Part shown: piece after piece, positions 10,957-22,732 of the stretch
How positions within the stretch are numbered: position 1 is the first letter of the stretch
Layout: each line of letters opens with the position of its first letter
From: Mycogone perniciosa
Taxonomy: Eukaryota > Ascomycota > Sordariomycetes > Hypocreales > Hypocreaceae
DNA: 64,000 nt
Direction: 5' to 3'
Assembly (NCBI GenBank): GCA_025331125.1
Contig: JAOALB010000190.1
Coordinates: forward strand, 23,881 to 87,880
Translations under genes and position numbers: made by a program
Notes under the pieces: model-generated
What the model saw: only the letters and a program-made list of their open reading frames with translations
Told to the model about the DNA's origin: nothing
The model's database searches: none

Positions 10957-11968
10957 ATGGCCAAATCATCGCCATCTCTCCGCATCCTCTGTTTCGGCGA
11001 CTCGCTGACCTCTGGGTTCTGCGACTGGGGCTTGACATCGCACCCTTACTCTATCACGCTGCAGACACGCCTCTCGGCGGCTTTCCCAGATGCCAATCCG
11101 CAGGTTTTCACGAATGGCGTGCCGGGCGATGTGGTTTCGGGGCCGGGGTTTAAGAGGCGGTTGGTAGCTGAGTGTAAGTTCTGCTATTTGGCATTACTCT
11201 TTCAGACGATAAACCACATTTATAATGGGTTCGTTGGGAAATGGGAAATCAAGTTTTAGCTAATCTTCGGCTTGATATTCTAGGTGAGAAGCGTCAGCAT
11301 GACTGGGTCATCATCCTCGGCGGTACAAAGTAAGCCCTCCCTTATCAAAATCACCACTCACGTACGACAGAGTAAACTCATGACATCTTCGTCCCACAGT
11401 GATCTCGGCCAGCAAACACCAGCTGAAGGCATCTACAACGCCCTCACAGATGCCTGGGACGTCGCCCTCCTCAAGGGCAGCAAAGTGCTTGCCTTGACCG
11501 TCCCAGAATGCCACGCCCAATTCCGTTGGCTCGACGATGAGAGAGACCTTCTCAACAGCAGCATCAAGAACCATCACGAGAAAAACTTGTACGTCCACAG
11601 CCTCGGTTTTCTGGTCATCATTGTTCCTCACATGGTGTGCTGACGAGTCACTCTCCCTACTTCTTTACAATAGCCACTCCTTTGACCTCAGGCCTAGAAT
11701 ACCGTTCCACTCACTTTCGGGAGAGGAGCGGAAGAAATACTGGGACGATGGGTTGCATCTGACGCCTGCTGGTTACGACTGGATGGGCGACCACATCGCC
11801 GATGCCTTACTACCCATTCTCGCCAGTGAGTTGAAGCTCCAGCAGCAGCCATCTACTAAAAAGCTATCCTCCAAGAAAAAGGACGAGGAGATCCTGGAGG
11901 AAGAGGCGGGCAATCCCAAACGCATCAACCAGGGGTACGTGGTGGTCAGAAAGAAAGACCTAGACTGA
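10957..11968 (+). CDS. SGNH/GDSL-type esterase or lipase
   Basis: Four exons: 10957-11173, 11284-11329, 11400-11588 and 11674-11968 (introns 110, 70 and 85 bases); 248 residues. All SGNH blocks are present: block I FGDSLTSG with the nucleophile serine near residue 15, block II glycine in NGVPGD, block III GGTNDLG (formed across the second intron), and block V DGLHLTPAGYD with the catalytic Asp and His. This fold hydrolyses ester bonds of small acyl substrates; there is no signal peptide, so it is probably intracellular. The lysine-rich tail (KKLSSKKKDEE) is an addition after the catalytic domain. ATG 10957 has a strong context (GCCATGG) and directly precedes block I. Confidence 0.87.
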
Positions 11969-12145
11969 ACGTTGACTTTTGGTCCACCAAACTCGGTCTA
12001 GAGTGTCCGGAAAGAAATAACAATTGCGGCGGCATGCCTTTGTATAATCACATATATCCCAGACGCCATGCGCACCCCAAACGCCAGATGTCACAAATGC
12101 ATCATCATATCTCATAATATCTCTAGTTTTTTGCCTGGGTGGGTT

Positions 12146-13469
12146 TCATGCAAGATTCGCAGCCACGAATTCCTATTTGCCGTTAGTTTGGAAAGTCATT
12201 AGGTCGTTGATATAGAAGAAACAGAGCTACAACACTTACCGGGAATTCCTTTTGTATAGAATTGGTGATATTCTCCACCTCCTCTGCCAGACTCTGGACG
12301 TTGGCATCCCACCTTCGCATCTCCTTGCCCACGATGACCTCTGCGCAACCACTGCCCTTCTCGCCAGATGCTTCACCACTCTCAAACCAGACAGTGCCTG
12401 CCAGCTGGTCCATCCGTCCGACCAAGCGTCCTTGCTCAATCATCCTAGCCGTAGTCTCCTCCGCCTTTTCGGCGTCCAAGCCCAAGAGCGAGCCCAGAGC
12501 TTCGAATCGGATGTTGTTATATAGCCTCGACACACCGAGGAGGTTGTGTTCTACTACAGCTTTGGCGAGGACCGTCGACCCATCGGATGTAGTGGCCAAC
12601 TGATGCGGTTGCAAGCCCTCGGCGAACTTGTCCACCTCCGCAGGCGATAGCAGCCGGTCGAGGAACATCTTCTCTAGGATTCCAAACTCCTCGAGCTGGG
12701 CCGAACGTTCGTCCATGTAGAGCCGTCCCAGATTACGACTGCGCATGGGGCCGGCAGGGGCCAGAATAGCACATTTAATGGCCATGCTCAGAGTATGCAA
12801 ACGCTCCTCCTCGGCGATAGCAGGGGAGAAGCTAATCTCATGGTATCTCTGCGACGCTGACAAAAAGTCCCTCTTAGCATCCTGAATGCGGGCTTGAGAG
12901 AGCCTAAAATGCAGATTCAAATCTTGATCCGAGACGGTGTGCATGATGTTCTTGAGTTTGTTGATGTACGTCTCGGCCGAAGTATCGTCCCCGACCTCGA
13001 GGTAATTCCTGACGATGCGGATCCATATTTGGGCCTTCTCCTCGTCCGTGACTTTCCGCTGGGAGCTGTCGAGGGGGATCTCAGCGAGGGCTTTGGCGGC
13101 GTCGAGGAAGTCCTCGTTACGCTCGTGTGCGGTGGCGACGAGCTCGCATATAACGGCGGCCGCGTCGAAGAAGGACGAGGACTGGGCTGAGAGGATGGCC
13201 AAGGTGCGTCTGCCGACTTCAATCCACATTTCTTCGTTCTTAAGGTCCTTCAGGGTGGTGATGAAGACGCCTAGAGCGGAGCGTGTGGCCACGACGCCCA
13301 GGCCCTGGTTGAAGAAGGAGTCGACGACGGCATTGAGATCGTTGATGGCGGTTGGCGGGGATGAGAGGTTCTTGATGTCGGCGAGGAGGGATTCGTAGAG
13401 AGGGCCTTTCTCTCCGGATGCGGATTCTACCAGGGCCAGAGCCTCGGCGACTTTGGGATTGGGCGCCAT
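12146..13469 (-). CDS. CSN4: COP9 signalosome complex subunit 4
   Basis: Exons 13469-12240 and 12172-12146; intron 67 bases with a consensus GTAAGT donor; 418 residues. The N-terminal two thirds are helical repeats, followed by a PCI/winged-helix region (VVEHNLLGVSRLYNNIRFEALGS.. then TARMIEQGRL). The last exon adds only eight codons, giving the C-terminus EFPEFVAANLA, a form expected for CSN4; reading through the intron gives a false tail. CSN4 is a core scaffold of the COP9 signalosome, which removes NEDD8 from cullins and controls light responses, development and secondary metabolism in filamentous fungi. It is convergent with the SGNH gene (177 bases apart). Confidence 0.92.
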
Positions 13470-13830
13470 GTCAGTTGTGATGCTGATGGGAGGTTGAGAT
13501 GGAAGAATGGAGTTCGCGGTACGCGGCTCAGTAGGGTCAGTAGGGAGGGGCAGGGACAAGCTCTAGCGGGGTAGCTCCCTGGAAGTCCACTAAAATGGAC
13601 AGACCCATTGGACAGGCTACTGTGAGGTACTGCTGCATCAATCTCGTAGCTTTGTCGACCTATCATGCCGTCTATTGTTGCTATACGGAGTATATCTCGA
13701 AGAAAATGCCATAAACCCTCATATATAATATGTGTGAGACAACAATAAAAAAAGAACCCCCAAATGAAAATGGGCCACAAGTCTTCAACAAACGCCAACA
13801 ACCAACCCGCTCTAAAAGGCTGCTTGCCAT
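13470..13830. other. Intergenic: CSN4 upstream region with one TACGGAGTA motif
   Basis: About 360 bases between the CSN4 start and the 3' end of the PMP24-like gene. It contains one TACGGAGTA copy at 13684-13692. Otherwise nothing recognised. Confidence 0.5.
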
Positions 13831-14838
13831 CTACTTATTATGCCAAATCAGCGTCCGCAACGAATCCCAATCATTGCAGTCCTTGTAGATGTATGTCATG
13901 CTGCTCCTCAAGCTCGACTGCAGATCCTCCGGATGGTGGCGGAACAACAACATGACCAGGCCCCAAGATATCGACGCAAACGCCGGCCACGCGTAGTGGC
14001 TGATCTGAGAGTGTAGTGGCTCGGACGATATACGGGGGAAGCCCGTGCCAGGCTTGATGGCCAGGCGCGCCAGGGCTAGGGAGACGCGTGCGAAGATGTA
14101 GATGACGATTTGTTGGTTGACGGAGGATATTTTGCCGTAGCGCTTGGAGCGCTGGCCGAAGACGATGTAGCCGCCGAGAAGGCCTGCAAAGAAGGAGTCG
14201 TAGGGGCCTAAATATTGTCAGATATCTGTATATATATACCCGTTTTCTATTTTTGTCGACGGGAGGTTTGGGAGCGAGGCGACTGGACTGCGTACCCTCC
14301 TGGCCTGGCGTAGGCCCATAGTGCTTCAGTGCCAACATGGTCAACTTGTAAATCGACGCAAACTTGGCGAGGTTGGTCGCATGTTTCCGCGTCGCTCTCA
14401 GGACTAATGACACCTTTTCCCGGAATCTATCATCTCCATCTCAATCAGCGTTTTCCGTTTCGCGCGTGGGGAGGGTTTCGGCTTCAGCTTCGGCCGCGGC
14501 AGTCAAAACGTACGTTCCAGATCGGAAAAGGAAGATCATCCTATAAGCACGCATTCAAATCAGTATATGCCTCAACCTTTAGAGGCAGAGGGGAGAATGG
14601 CAGGGGATACTCACACCAGCGCATGCGGGAATCGGACCTTGGTGCCGTAGACAGCACCGTTGCGCGCTGTCTTCAGCAGCGACAGGACATCGTGGTACCG
14701 CGGATCCAGAGCAATCTGCTCCAAAGCAGCCTATTCAAAGCCCGTCCATCAGCACAAAACAGCCCATGCGCAGATACTCGGGGCGTCTCCCAATTTGCAT
14801 ACCTTGCACCCCTCGATCATCGACGACGGCGACGACAT
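13831..14838 (-). CDS. Peroxisomal membrane protein PMP24 (Pxmp4/Tim17-like)
   Basis: Five exons: 14838-14803, 14730-14615, 14540-14514, 14426-14296 and 14207-13831; 228 residues. Every junction is GT-AG and phases agree (0, 2, 2, 1). Motifs that fit the family are DPRYHDVLSLLKTARNGAVYG, KVRFPHALV, FLFRSGTFREK (built over two introns), KHYGPTPGQEG and SVNQQIVIYIFARV; the tail is tryptophan-rich and ends WHNK. Several hydrophobic segments suggest a polytopic membrane protein of the peroxisome; the biochemical role is poorly known. Exon 3 is only 27 bases, so ordinary frame scanning misses this gene almost entirely. Confidence 0.85.
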
Positions 14839-15363
14839 TATGCCTCGGCTATGTCTGAACAAGGAAGACGAGAAAATGGGAGACGTCGTCGCAGCGCAAC
14901 AGGGGAAGAAAAACGAAGGATTCAGATCATCTGGAGACAAAGACGTAAAAATAAAATACAAAATACAAACACGGAGCCGCGATTTCGCAATTGGGAGGTC
15001 GGGGCGCTGGTGTAAGTACAGAGTCTGAGAGCCGGAAAGTTGAGGTGCGGCAGCGGAAAAGGCTATGAATGGAGCCTCGGTCAGATGTCAGCTTGTTCGG
15101 CTTCTGTTAGTGCTTCGGCCGGAACTCAGTACGTCATTCCGCGGGGCCGTGTTAGTGGATGTTCAGTGGATCAGGCCACCAACACAGCGCCCAACAGCCC
15201 CAAATCGGACGGCATTTGAATGTGAAGACTCTGTATGTACGGAGCAGAGTGCGGAGAGATGCAACAATCTGGGGTCTGGGGAACACACTTATTCGCTGTC
15301 TCGTGAAATTACTATCTTGAAATAATACCTTATCCTATCCATACCACATCATCATCATCATCA
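14839..15363. other. Intergenic: PMP24 upstream region and Pol4 3' flank
   Basis: About 525 bases. The right end holds an (ATC)6 microsatellite that runs into the Pol4 stop codon. No other gene or motif recognised. Confidence 0.5.
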
Positions 15364-15366
15364 TCA
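15348..15366 (-). repeat. (TGA)n trinucleotide microsatellite at the Pol4 stop codon
   Basis: Six ATC units on the plus strand, read as TGA on the minus strand in the Pol4 frame: six consecutive stop codons between 15366 and 15349, the first being the Pol4 stop. Confidence 0.9.
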
Positions 15367-17784
15367 GCACCACCTCTCATGCGGCTCGCGCCATTTCACC
15401 CCCAATATCTCAAAGATTCTCCTCTCGTTTCTCCCCTCCACCAGTTCCCCTTCCGTCACTTTGGCCCGATCTACTCCGCGCAAGACGTCCTTGTACAAAC
15501 CTCGCTGATTCAGTCGCATGCCCTTCTTCGAGGCCAACAACCGCATGCTGCGATTGAAAATGTCGTTGCCCGTAAAGTATAACAACGCAGCGCCTATCTC
15601 CGACTCTGGCACCAGCAGGAAGTCTATCCGTCTCCAGATCGGACGGTAATTCTCGTCGTTGAACCCTTTGATCTTGGGTAGTACGCAGCAGCCGTGCCAC
15701 TTGCTCCCATCACCCGCGCTTCTGGACGATGCGAGTCGCGCGACAAGGAATTTGGTCTTCTCCAGCTGGCAGACCAGATCGCCCAGAAATTGTCGCAAGT
15801 CTGTGGACGATTCAGTACCCGGCTTTGTCACGATCAAGTCAATATCATGAGAGCTCTCTGCGCCTCTGCGATAACTTCCGCTAATAATGAACTGTACCCC
15901 TGGATCAATGTGTGAGGCAGCCTTCTTCACTGCTTCGCCGAGCGCAGTGACCTCTCTGCGAGGTATTCGCGTATTCAAGTCATCGTAGTGCTCGATACCC
16001 AGCAGCTGATTTGGTGTGAGCTTGGCTTTTTGTTTCACATCATCCAACGAGCGGAAGCCTTGTGCTATCCATTGCCCAGCCAGCTTGTTGCCAACGCCGT
16101 AGATCTTCAAGAAAATCTGCCGTAAGCGGTTCATGGGCTCGTCCTCTGCGTATTCAAGCCGTTTCAACTTGTCCGTCGTAACGATTTCCTCAATCTTTTG
16201 GGCCAGCCGTGGTCCAATGCTCGGCAGCCGAAACGCCTCTTCCTCGGTAGTTATCTTGACATCCTGCCGTTTCAGAGTACTTATGGCTTTACGATATGCC
16301 AGCGTTCGCCAATTGTCATTGATTCGCTCATAATAGTCATTCATTCTTTGAAGAACTTCAATTGTGCGTGCGTTTGGGTTCTCTGCATTGGCGTTCTTCG
16401 TCCCAGCTCGATTACACGCAAAACGTTCCTCGAAAGCTATCGCTTTGCGCGTCGGCCGTATTTTCCTAGAAGAGCGTCTCCTGCGCATTGAATCGTTTTC
16501 CGAACCAGAGTGGCCATCAGCGTCCGAGCGAGTATCCATGGTCGAACAAGCATCATCGTCTTCGTCAGCATCCAGGGGTAGGTCCTTGAATTGTTGCATC
16601 ATTGAGATATACCCTGATAGTTCGTCGTGCGTAGATATGGATTTAGACCTGTGATTAGCCTTGGATGTATCTTCCTCTTCTGTCACATCACCAAGTGACA
16701 CATCATTGGGCGACTCCACAACGTAATCCAAGTCGAGTATGACTGGTTGGGAATCAACTTGTGCAGATGGCACATCGGCTTGACTTCTTTGCGAAGACAT
16801 ATCACTATGCGACGGCGTCCCTCTCTGCGGAACGTAATCCCACCTCTTTCGATTTTGATGCTGGGGCTTCAACTGCAACGACTTGACCGACTCTTCAGAA
16901 CTAGACGGAGGTTCAGACAAGTCTTCCTCGGCCTCTGCAATAGGCTGGCCCGTAACCAGATATTTCTTCTGCTTGTGGTCCAAAATAGTCCGGAACTGTA
17001 TGCAGTCGATGGGATAATCCTCATTTACCACCTTTGGCATGCAACCCAAGCTACCAGCTTTAGGCAAGACCTTCTCAACGTCCTTGTACTCGAGATTCTT
17101 TTCAACGATGATATGTGTAGCTGCCAACACGTTCCGCGTCCAAGTCGCTCCAAATTCCTTGGCTTTGTTGATACGTAACCGTCTGGCAGGTGCTATGTCG
17201 TTGTCTGGAACGTAAAAGAAGGCCAGGTGTTTGAATATCTGCTCCTCCTCAGGCCGCATCTTGGGGTCTGAGGCACCTCTCCTCCTCCTCTTCGTGGCAA
17301 CACCGATAGATGGTGAGTCTTCTGTAGTGCTGGATAACAGGCACTTTAAAGCAGGCACGGGAGTGATATCGGTGCCATCTCGACGCGCCATCTCCGCAAC
17401 AGGCGTTTCATGAACCACGTCCGACTCTGAATGCAACAGAGCACCCAGTCGGCCCTTGGGCTTAGCTGCCCCAGACTGGGTTCCCTTGATGACCTGTACT
17501 CCTGCTTCGGAACCTGGCTGAAGCGCAGAGGTAGCTCTTCGAGGCGTCACGTCCTTTGCCTGCTCTAGTTTCATGGGTGCAGACTGTTGACGAATCAAGC
17601 TGGGCGTAGCTGTTGCTGGGCCCGGTCTGAAGAACCCGCGATGAAGCTGCCTGTGCCTCTCTTCAGGAGGATCGAATTCATCATTGTCGATGATGATGCC
17701 GTGGCCATCGTCGACTTGGGACAGCTGCGTCAGTTGCTTGAAACAGGCGACTTTGGTATCCAGTGATGTTGAATCTGCATTCAT
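15364..17784 (-). CDS. POL4: Family X DNA polymerase (Pol4 / Pol lambda-like)
   Basis: Single exon, 806 residues. An N-terminal BRCT-like region (about 180-270: IFKHLAFFYVPDND.., TRNVLAATHIIVEKN) is followed by a disordered linker, helix-hairpin-helix motifs (LPSIGPRLAQKIEEI, near 525), the palm with the metal-binding signature ISGSYRRGAESSHDIDLIV (near 640) and the nucleotide-selecting YFTGNDIFNRSMR (near 740). It fills small gaps during end joining and base excision repair in the nucleus. The protein is longer than yeast Pol4, from the linker. The C-terminus ends HERWC at the TGA repeat. ATG 17784 is the first in frame; the frame is intact throughout. Confidence 0.92.
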   Translation of the reverse strand: MNADSTSLDTKVACFKQLTQLSQVDDGHGIIIDNDEFDPPEERHRQLHRGFFRPGPATATPSLIRQQSAPMKLEQAKDVTPRRATSALQPGSEAGVQVIKGTQSGAAKPKGRLGALLHSESDVVHETPVAEMARRDGTDITPVPALKCLLSSTTEDSPSIGVATKRRRRGASDPKMRPEEEQIFKHLAFFYVPDNDIAPARRLRINKAKEFGATWTRNVLAATHIIVEKNLEYKDVEKVLPKAGSLGCMPKVVNEDYPIDCIQFRTILDHKQKKYLVTGQPIAEAEEDLSEPPSSSEESVKSLQLKPQHQNRKRWDYVPQRGTPSHSDMSSQRSQADVPSAQVDSQPVILDLDYVVESPNDVSLGDVTEEEDTSKANHRSKSISTHDELSGYISMMQQFKDLPLDADEDDDACSTMDTRSDADGHSGSENDSMRRRRSSRKIRPTRKAIAFEERFACNRAGTKNANAENPNARTIEVLQRMNDYYERINDNWRTLAYRKAISTLKRQDVKITTEEEAFRLPSIGPRLAQKIEEIVTTDKLKRLEYAEDEPMNRLRQIFLKIYGVGNKLAGQWIAQGFRSLDDVKQKAKLTPNQLLGIEHYDDLNTRIPRREVTALGEAVKKAASHIDPGVQFIISGSYRRGAESSHDIDLIVTKPGTESSTDLRQFLGDLVCQLEKTKFLVARLASSRSAGDGSKWHGCCVLPKIKGFNDENYRPIWRRIDFLLVPESEIGAALLYFTGNDIFNRSMRLLASKKGMRLNQRGLYKDVLRGVDRAKVTEGELVEGRNERRIFEILGVKWREPHERWC

Positions 17785-19350
17785 GTTGAAGGTGTTGTGT
17801 GATAAGGGCGGCAGAGACAGTCATTAATGGCCAGATATTATCGAGTTCCCATCAGGCGGTGAAAGCTCGACGTCGGGGGTTATGCCGATGGTGAGAAATT
17901 GTGTACAATTTAAAACCGAAGCGAATTGCGCGTGTTATATCAGCACATAGAATTGAAAATGATGCTTAGCAGCTTCATGAAGCCATCTGGTCGCGATGAG
18001 GTAGAAGCGTTCACGGTTCCCTATGAAGAAACTCAGTGGAGATTGGTGGACAGCGAACAGCGGAAACGCCACTATTAATAGGCGGCAACACACTAAAATC
18101 GATGGCTTTCACCCCTGTACTCCCCCACGGATGTGCTATTATTACTCGCATAACATGATCGCGATGCCCACGATGCCTCCATTGATTGCCACTTCCGTTT
18201 TTTTTTTTAGAATAGTAGTAGTCGTTTACAGTTGATTTAGTCATGGGATTTTCCAATGTCATCTAAGCAATCATCATCAACCCATAATATCATTTCACCC
18301 ATGCTCTCACCACCTCGGCGTAGTCGACTTGGCCAAGCTCCAAAGTTACGATCACCAACGAGCCCAGCGCCAATGTCTTTGAGAATGACCACTACATTGC
18401 CTCGTTGAAGGATATGTCCGATGCAGGATTGTTCTGTACTATGCCGCTATGGGGCTGATGTGTTTGATGGGTACCGAGGCTGTCGTGTATATCGATGCCC
18501 TCGGAGATGAGACATTGCACGCTCAACATGGTCCTGAACGGATGAGATTGTGTGTTATTCAAGTCCTCGCCAGCTTCACATTTCTCGGGCCTTGGGAGCC
18601 AATCCGACAGGATGTAAGTCCCATCCTCAGCCCATCCTACGATCTATGCATTGATATCAAGATCAGAGACTTGGCATCGAAACCTCTGGTCTCAGTCTCA
18701 TCTCAAAAGCACCAGGTCTTTGCCATGTTATGGCTTTTCTCGCCCTTTATCGACATGGCCGAGACGGCGAGGTTTTTCCTCCTTTGTGTGTGAGCCTCAA
18801 AGTTTGACGAAAAACATTCATAGCGTGTGCGGTAGAATTCAAGGCATGAAACTTTATATGCATCATCAGTTGTTGTCGTAATTCAGTGTGCAACGGATAT
18901 TATTGCATTAGCTATTCATACACTCCCTCGTGCAGTACATATAACTCGGCAGTACTAAAACAAACATTAAGAGAGATTCTAGCCATGCTCTAAGTCCAAT
19001 CCAGTATGCCTCTCCAAACCCGTGATTGTAGAGCCACCCAAGCGGTTCAAGTTTCTGATGTAAGTTTGTGCTTGAATGTGTAGGTATGTGCGCGTGTAAT
19101 GCTCAACTCTTGCCGCCCCGAAAACCCCAAACTCCAAAGAGCCTTCTTGGCCCTAATATTTTAGTTCAAACAACCACCGTTCTCAACACTCGATTGGATA
19201 TAATATATGTGATGCTATCACCGTATAGATGCAAGCAACCCAAAAAGGAAAAAAACTCCAGTCGCTTAATGCAGTACCATCATCTCAGAACACCGTGATG
19301 CGCGTCTTTCCACCTCTTCAACGCGACCAACCAGTTTGGCCGTTCATTCT
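17785..19350. other. Intergenic region with possible decayed coding remnant
   Basis: About 1.57 kb upstream of Pol4 and downstream of the coiled-coil gene. Around 18340-18454 a short plus-strand frame reads NVFENDHYIASLKDMSDAG up to a stop, and a different frame is open at 18449-18793; neither has a start, splice partner or family features I recognise. An eleven-T run lies near 18198. I call no gene. Confidence 0.45.
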
Positions 19351-22300
19351 TCAAGTCCTTATGCCTGTTGACCTAAAGAGCCCTCCAAAGACCTTGGATT
19401 GCTCCTGTCTCAGGAGCTGCTCGAGTTTCCTAGTTTCTCGAACGGCAGCTTCACGATCCTCCTGAAGATTGAGAACTTCAACCTGGGTCATGTTCATCTT
19501 AGCCACAACTTCTTGCATCTCGTTCTCAGCCTCCGCAAGAGCCTTCTCGAGCTCCGCAACACGGGCTCTAAGTGTTTTCATCTCGGCCTCCTCCTCAAAG
19601 CTCTTCGCGCCGATGGCAGATGAGGCGCGATCGAACATAGGCATAGCCAGGGTCAGCAGTGATTTCTGCGACGCCTTGACACCACTGATCCCGCTGTTCT
19701 GAAGACGGCGCAGCTGCTCGTTATGCGCCTCTCGCAGTTTAGCCATCTCCTCCTCGTGGCGACCAACTCGTTCCTCAGATGCTGTCTGGGCGGAGACAAC
19801 TTGGTCTTCCAGATTGCGCAGACGCTCTTGCAGCTCCGCAATGCGATCCGAGTTAGCCTTACGGTCGGTTTCTCCTCGTGTTACTGCGGCAGAGAGACGC
19901 TCTCGCAGTTCAGCGTTAACTGCCAGTTGTTGTCGAACCTGAGATGCCAGTTGCTCGATTCGCTGAGCAGACTCGCTCAATTCGTCTGCCAGAGCACCTT
20001 CAGCCGCAATATGCTTCACTTCATTGGATGCGAGGTCATCGTACTGTGCCCTTTGCTCGTCGGCTTCCTTTCGGGCTGTATCACGCTCCAACAATGCGGC
20101 GGAAAGCGATCTCTCAAGACGCGCAACGGCAAGTTTAGTCTGCTCATCAGAGGCAGCATCTTCCAGCTGCTTGATGCGATCTAATGATTCGGCGTATACG
20201 TTCTGTAGCTCCGTGTATGCGATTTGAAGTGACTCGGACGTAACGGGCTCTCGCATCGTGTCGCTGGAACCACTATATCGAGCAAAGGAGGGGGGGATGA
20301 GAATGTCCTTCTCCTTGAGCAAGCTGCGCAGTAACTCAATCTCTTCCTCGGCCCTATCGAGGTCCATCTTCAAGCCGCTGAGTCCCTTTTCAACTTGCCA
20401 TTTTTGTTCAAGAGCATCTTCCGCACGACGTCGCAGAGCGCTGATTTCCGACCGTAGGATCGAAAGGTCCCTGTCGAAACCACCCTTTCTTGGGGAATCC
20501 GACAACAGACGCTGGCGTTCGTTCTCGAGAAGCCGGACCTTCTTCTGGTGGTGACGATTCTGTAACTCTTGGCGCTCGAGGAGACTCTTCAAAGCACTGT
20601 GTAAAGCGTCACGCTGAGCCTCCACATCTTTTAGTCGCTCGAGAAGGGCCTCTCGCGAATCAGGCTGTGTAATATGCTGCTTGACACTGTCAGACCTAGA
20701 GAGTGAGAACGCAGGCGGTCTTTGACCTCGGAATGACGCAGTGGCCACAGAGTTCGATCTCGTCAAGCCTGCTGACATGCGCTTGGGTAGTTCTTCCGGT
20801 TGGATGGCCGCAGAATTTCGTAGCGAGCGGTTCTCCTTCTTCAATGATTGAAGCTCCTGATGCATTTTTGTTGACTCGTACGTGAGGTTTGCATATTCAG
20901 CGGCCTCTGTTTCTAATCCTTCGGCGCGGGCCCTCAATTCTGGAACTACCTCGTCGCGGAGATTATCTCGCTCATTGCAGGCATCCCGAAGCTCGCCTTT
21001 GAGCGCTGACAGCAAATCTTCAAAGTTGCCCTTGGAGTCACGTTCCTCGGACAGCTTTCGTCGGAGCTCCTCACAGGTATTTTCCAACTCTTTTATTCTC
21101 CCACTGGCGTCCACACTATTCACCTGAGCCGAGTCCACTGCTGAGGCTTTCTCAGCCAGCTCTTTAATCTTCCGATCCAACTCTTTCCGTTTATCTCTCT
21201 CATCTTGCACCTTGTTCGTTAGTTCCAGACGAAGAGAAGCCTTCTCCTGCTCTGATCTTCTTTGTATCTTCTCGATTTCATCCCGGCTCTGGTCATAGTC
21301 GCTCAACTTGGCGGAGCTGTAGCCAGAGTCGGAGTAGTAGTCGCTTGTTCTCTTGCTAGGTGCTTGGGGGTTGTTGATTTGTTCCTGTAGCCTGTCTACG
21401 AGGTCTTCCAGGTCCATCTCTCGCCGGATGGATGCGGCCAGCTCAGAGCTGATAGCTTTCAGTTCTTCTTCCATCTCGTCAACTAATGCTGCAGAAACAG
21501 AGGTGGATGTCGGCGGCGGCGTCGATAAATATGATTCGCAATATTCAATGGGGTTTGTTGTTGCATCGGGCTTTGTGCTTTCTGAAAAAGAGCCATTTGT
21601 TGACTTCCGTGCGTCATTTGACACCTCTTTCTTTGCCGGGAACAAAGGAGAGGGGATTGACGAGAACTCCGTGGCTGAAGGTGAATGGTTCCCCCAGCCA
21701 AAAAAAGATGCTAGAGGCGATGCTAGACTGGGAGATCTAGGTAGTGGTTTGTTCAGTTGGGGCGATGCGGCTAGCGCTGATGATTGCGGCGAGTCGTCTA
21801 TGTGTGTTCGCGGTCCTTCCTCAATAACAGAATTATCGACCTTTTCGAGTCTGAGGTGTGGTGGTGTAGGCTTCGATGCGAACATGGGCGGGGAGGGATT
21901 ATGATCGCTATTATCCGAGTATACGGACTCAATGTCCGAGTTATCGTCAGAACACTCGTCTCCTGTCTGGGCAGAAGCTGCGTCCGGAGTAGCATCCACC
22001 GTGGTGATATCTGATATTAGGTCGTCGTACTCTGATAGTACATCAGATAGTTCTGTTTCAGCAGTAGCAGTAACACTGAGTCCAGTGTCTGTCGAATCGT
22101 TGCGCGATGAGCCAGTTACAGTTCCGTCGTCGTCAGGAGCAATGCGATTCGAATCAGATAGCCTGGATACAAAGGGGACCAGTTAGTCTTGCACCCTTAT
22201 AACGAGGGAGAGCGGGTGTCTGGGCGCTGGAATTAGGGATAAGAGATACTAGTCTAGGGAGCACTCACTGAGACGCGAGAAGAGAGAAGCGAAGGGGGTC

Positions 22301-22732
22301 AGGATAGTCGTATAAAGTAGGACTATCAATGGAAGGCGACCTCGCAAATCTTTGATCCGGCTTGTTGGGCAGGTCGACCGAAGGCGTACTCGTATGAGCC
22401 AGAGAGCTCTGCTGTTGGGGCAGATACGTGGTGATCAGCAATGACGCCGTCGACGAGACCGGCTTCCGCTTGATGGGACGGGAGAAGCGAGGCGGGTAAA
22501 CAGCAGTCACAGGAACAGCAGTTGCAGTGCTTATCACGTCGTCAAAGGTTGACGAGCGGCTATGCTGGAAGCTCGAGGGGGCAGGTTTGCGACTGTCGAT
22601 GTTCGGTTTCGATGGCGATGGGGGGTTTCTCGAGACTTCAGACGAAGCAGAAGGTGTATCAGACTCTGGCAGGATCGACGCCATGACATCGGGCCCGCTT
22701 GGAGGGAGAGCCGGTGGTGATGCCATGTCCAT
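19351..22732 (-). CDS. Large coiled-coil protein of unknown function
   Basis: Exons 22732-22269 and 22162-19351 (intron 106 bases); 1091 residues. The first 400 residues are serine/proline-rich and disordered with acidic patches (SDDNSDIESVYSDNSD). From about residue 400 to the end the sequence is a long coiled coil rich in Glu, Arg, Leu and Lys, broken by a basic, serine-rich segment (LTRSNSVATASFRGQRPPAF). The C-terminus ends GGLFRSTGIRT. Related fungal proteins tend to be labelled by coiled-coil similarity only. A role as a scaffold or tether is an inference. Two close ATGs (22732, 22726) are possible starts; a GTG frame start lies four codons upstream. Confidence 0.75.
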
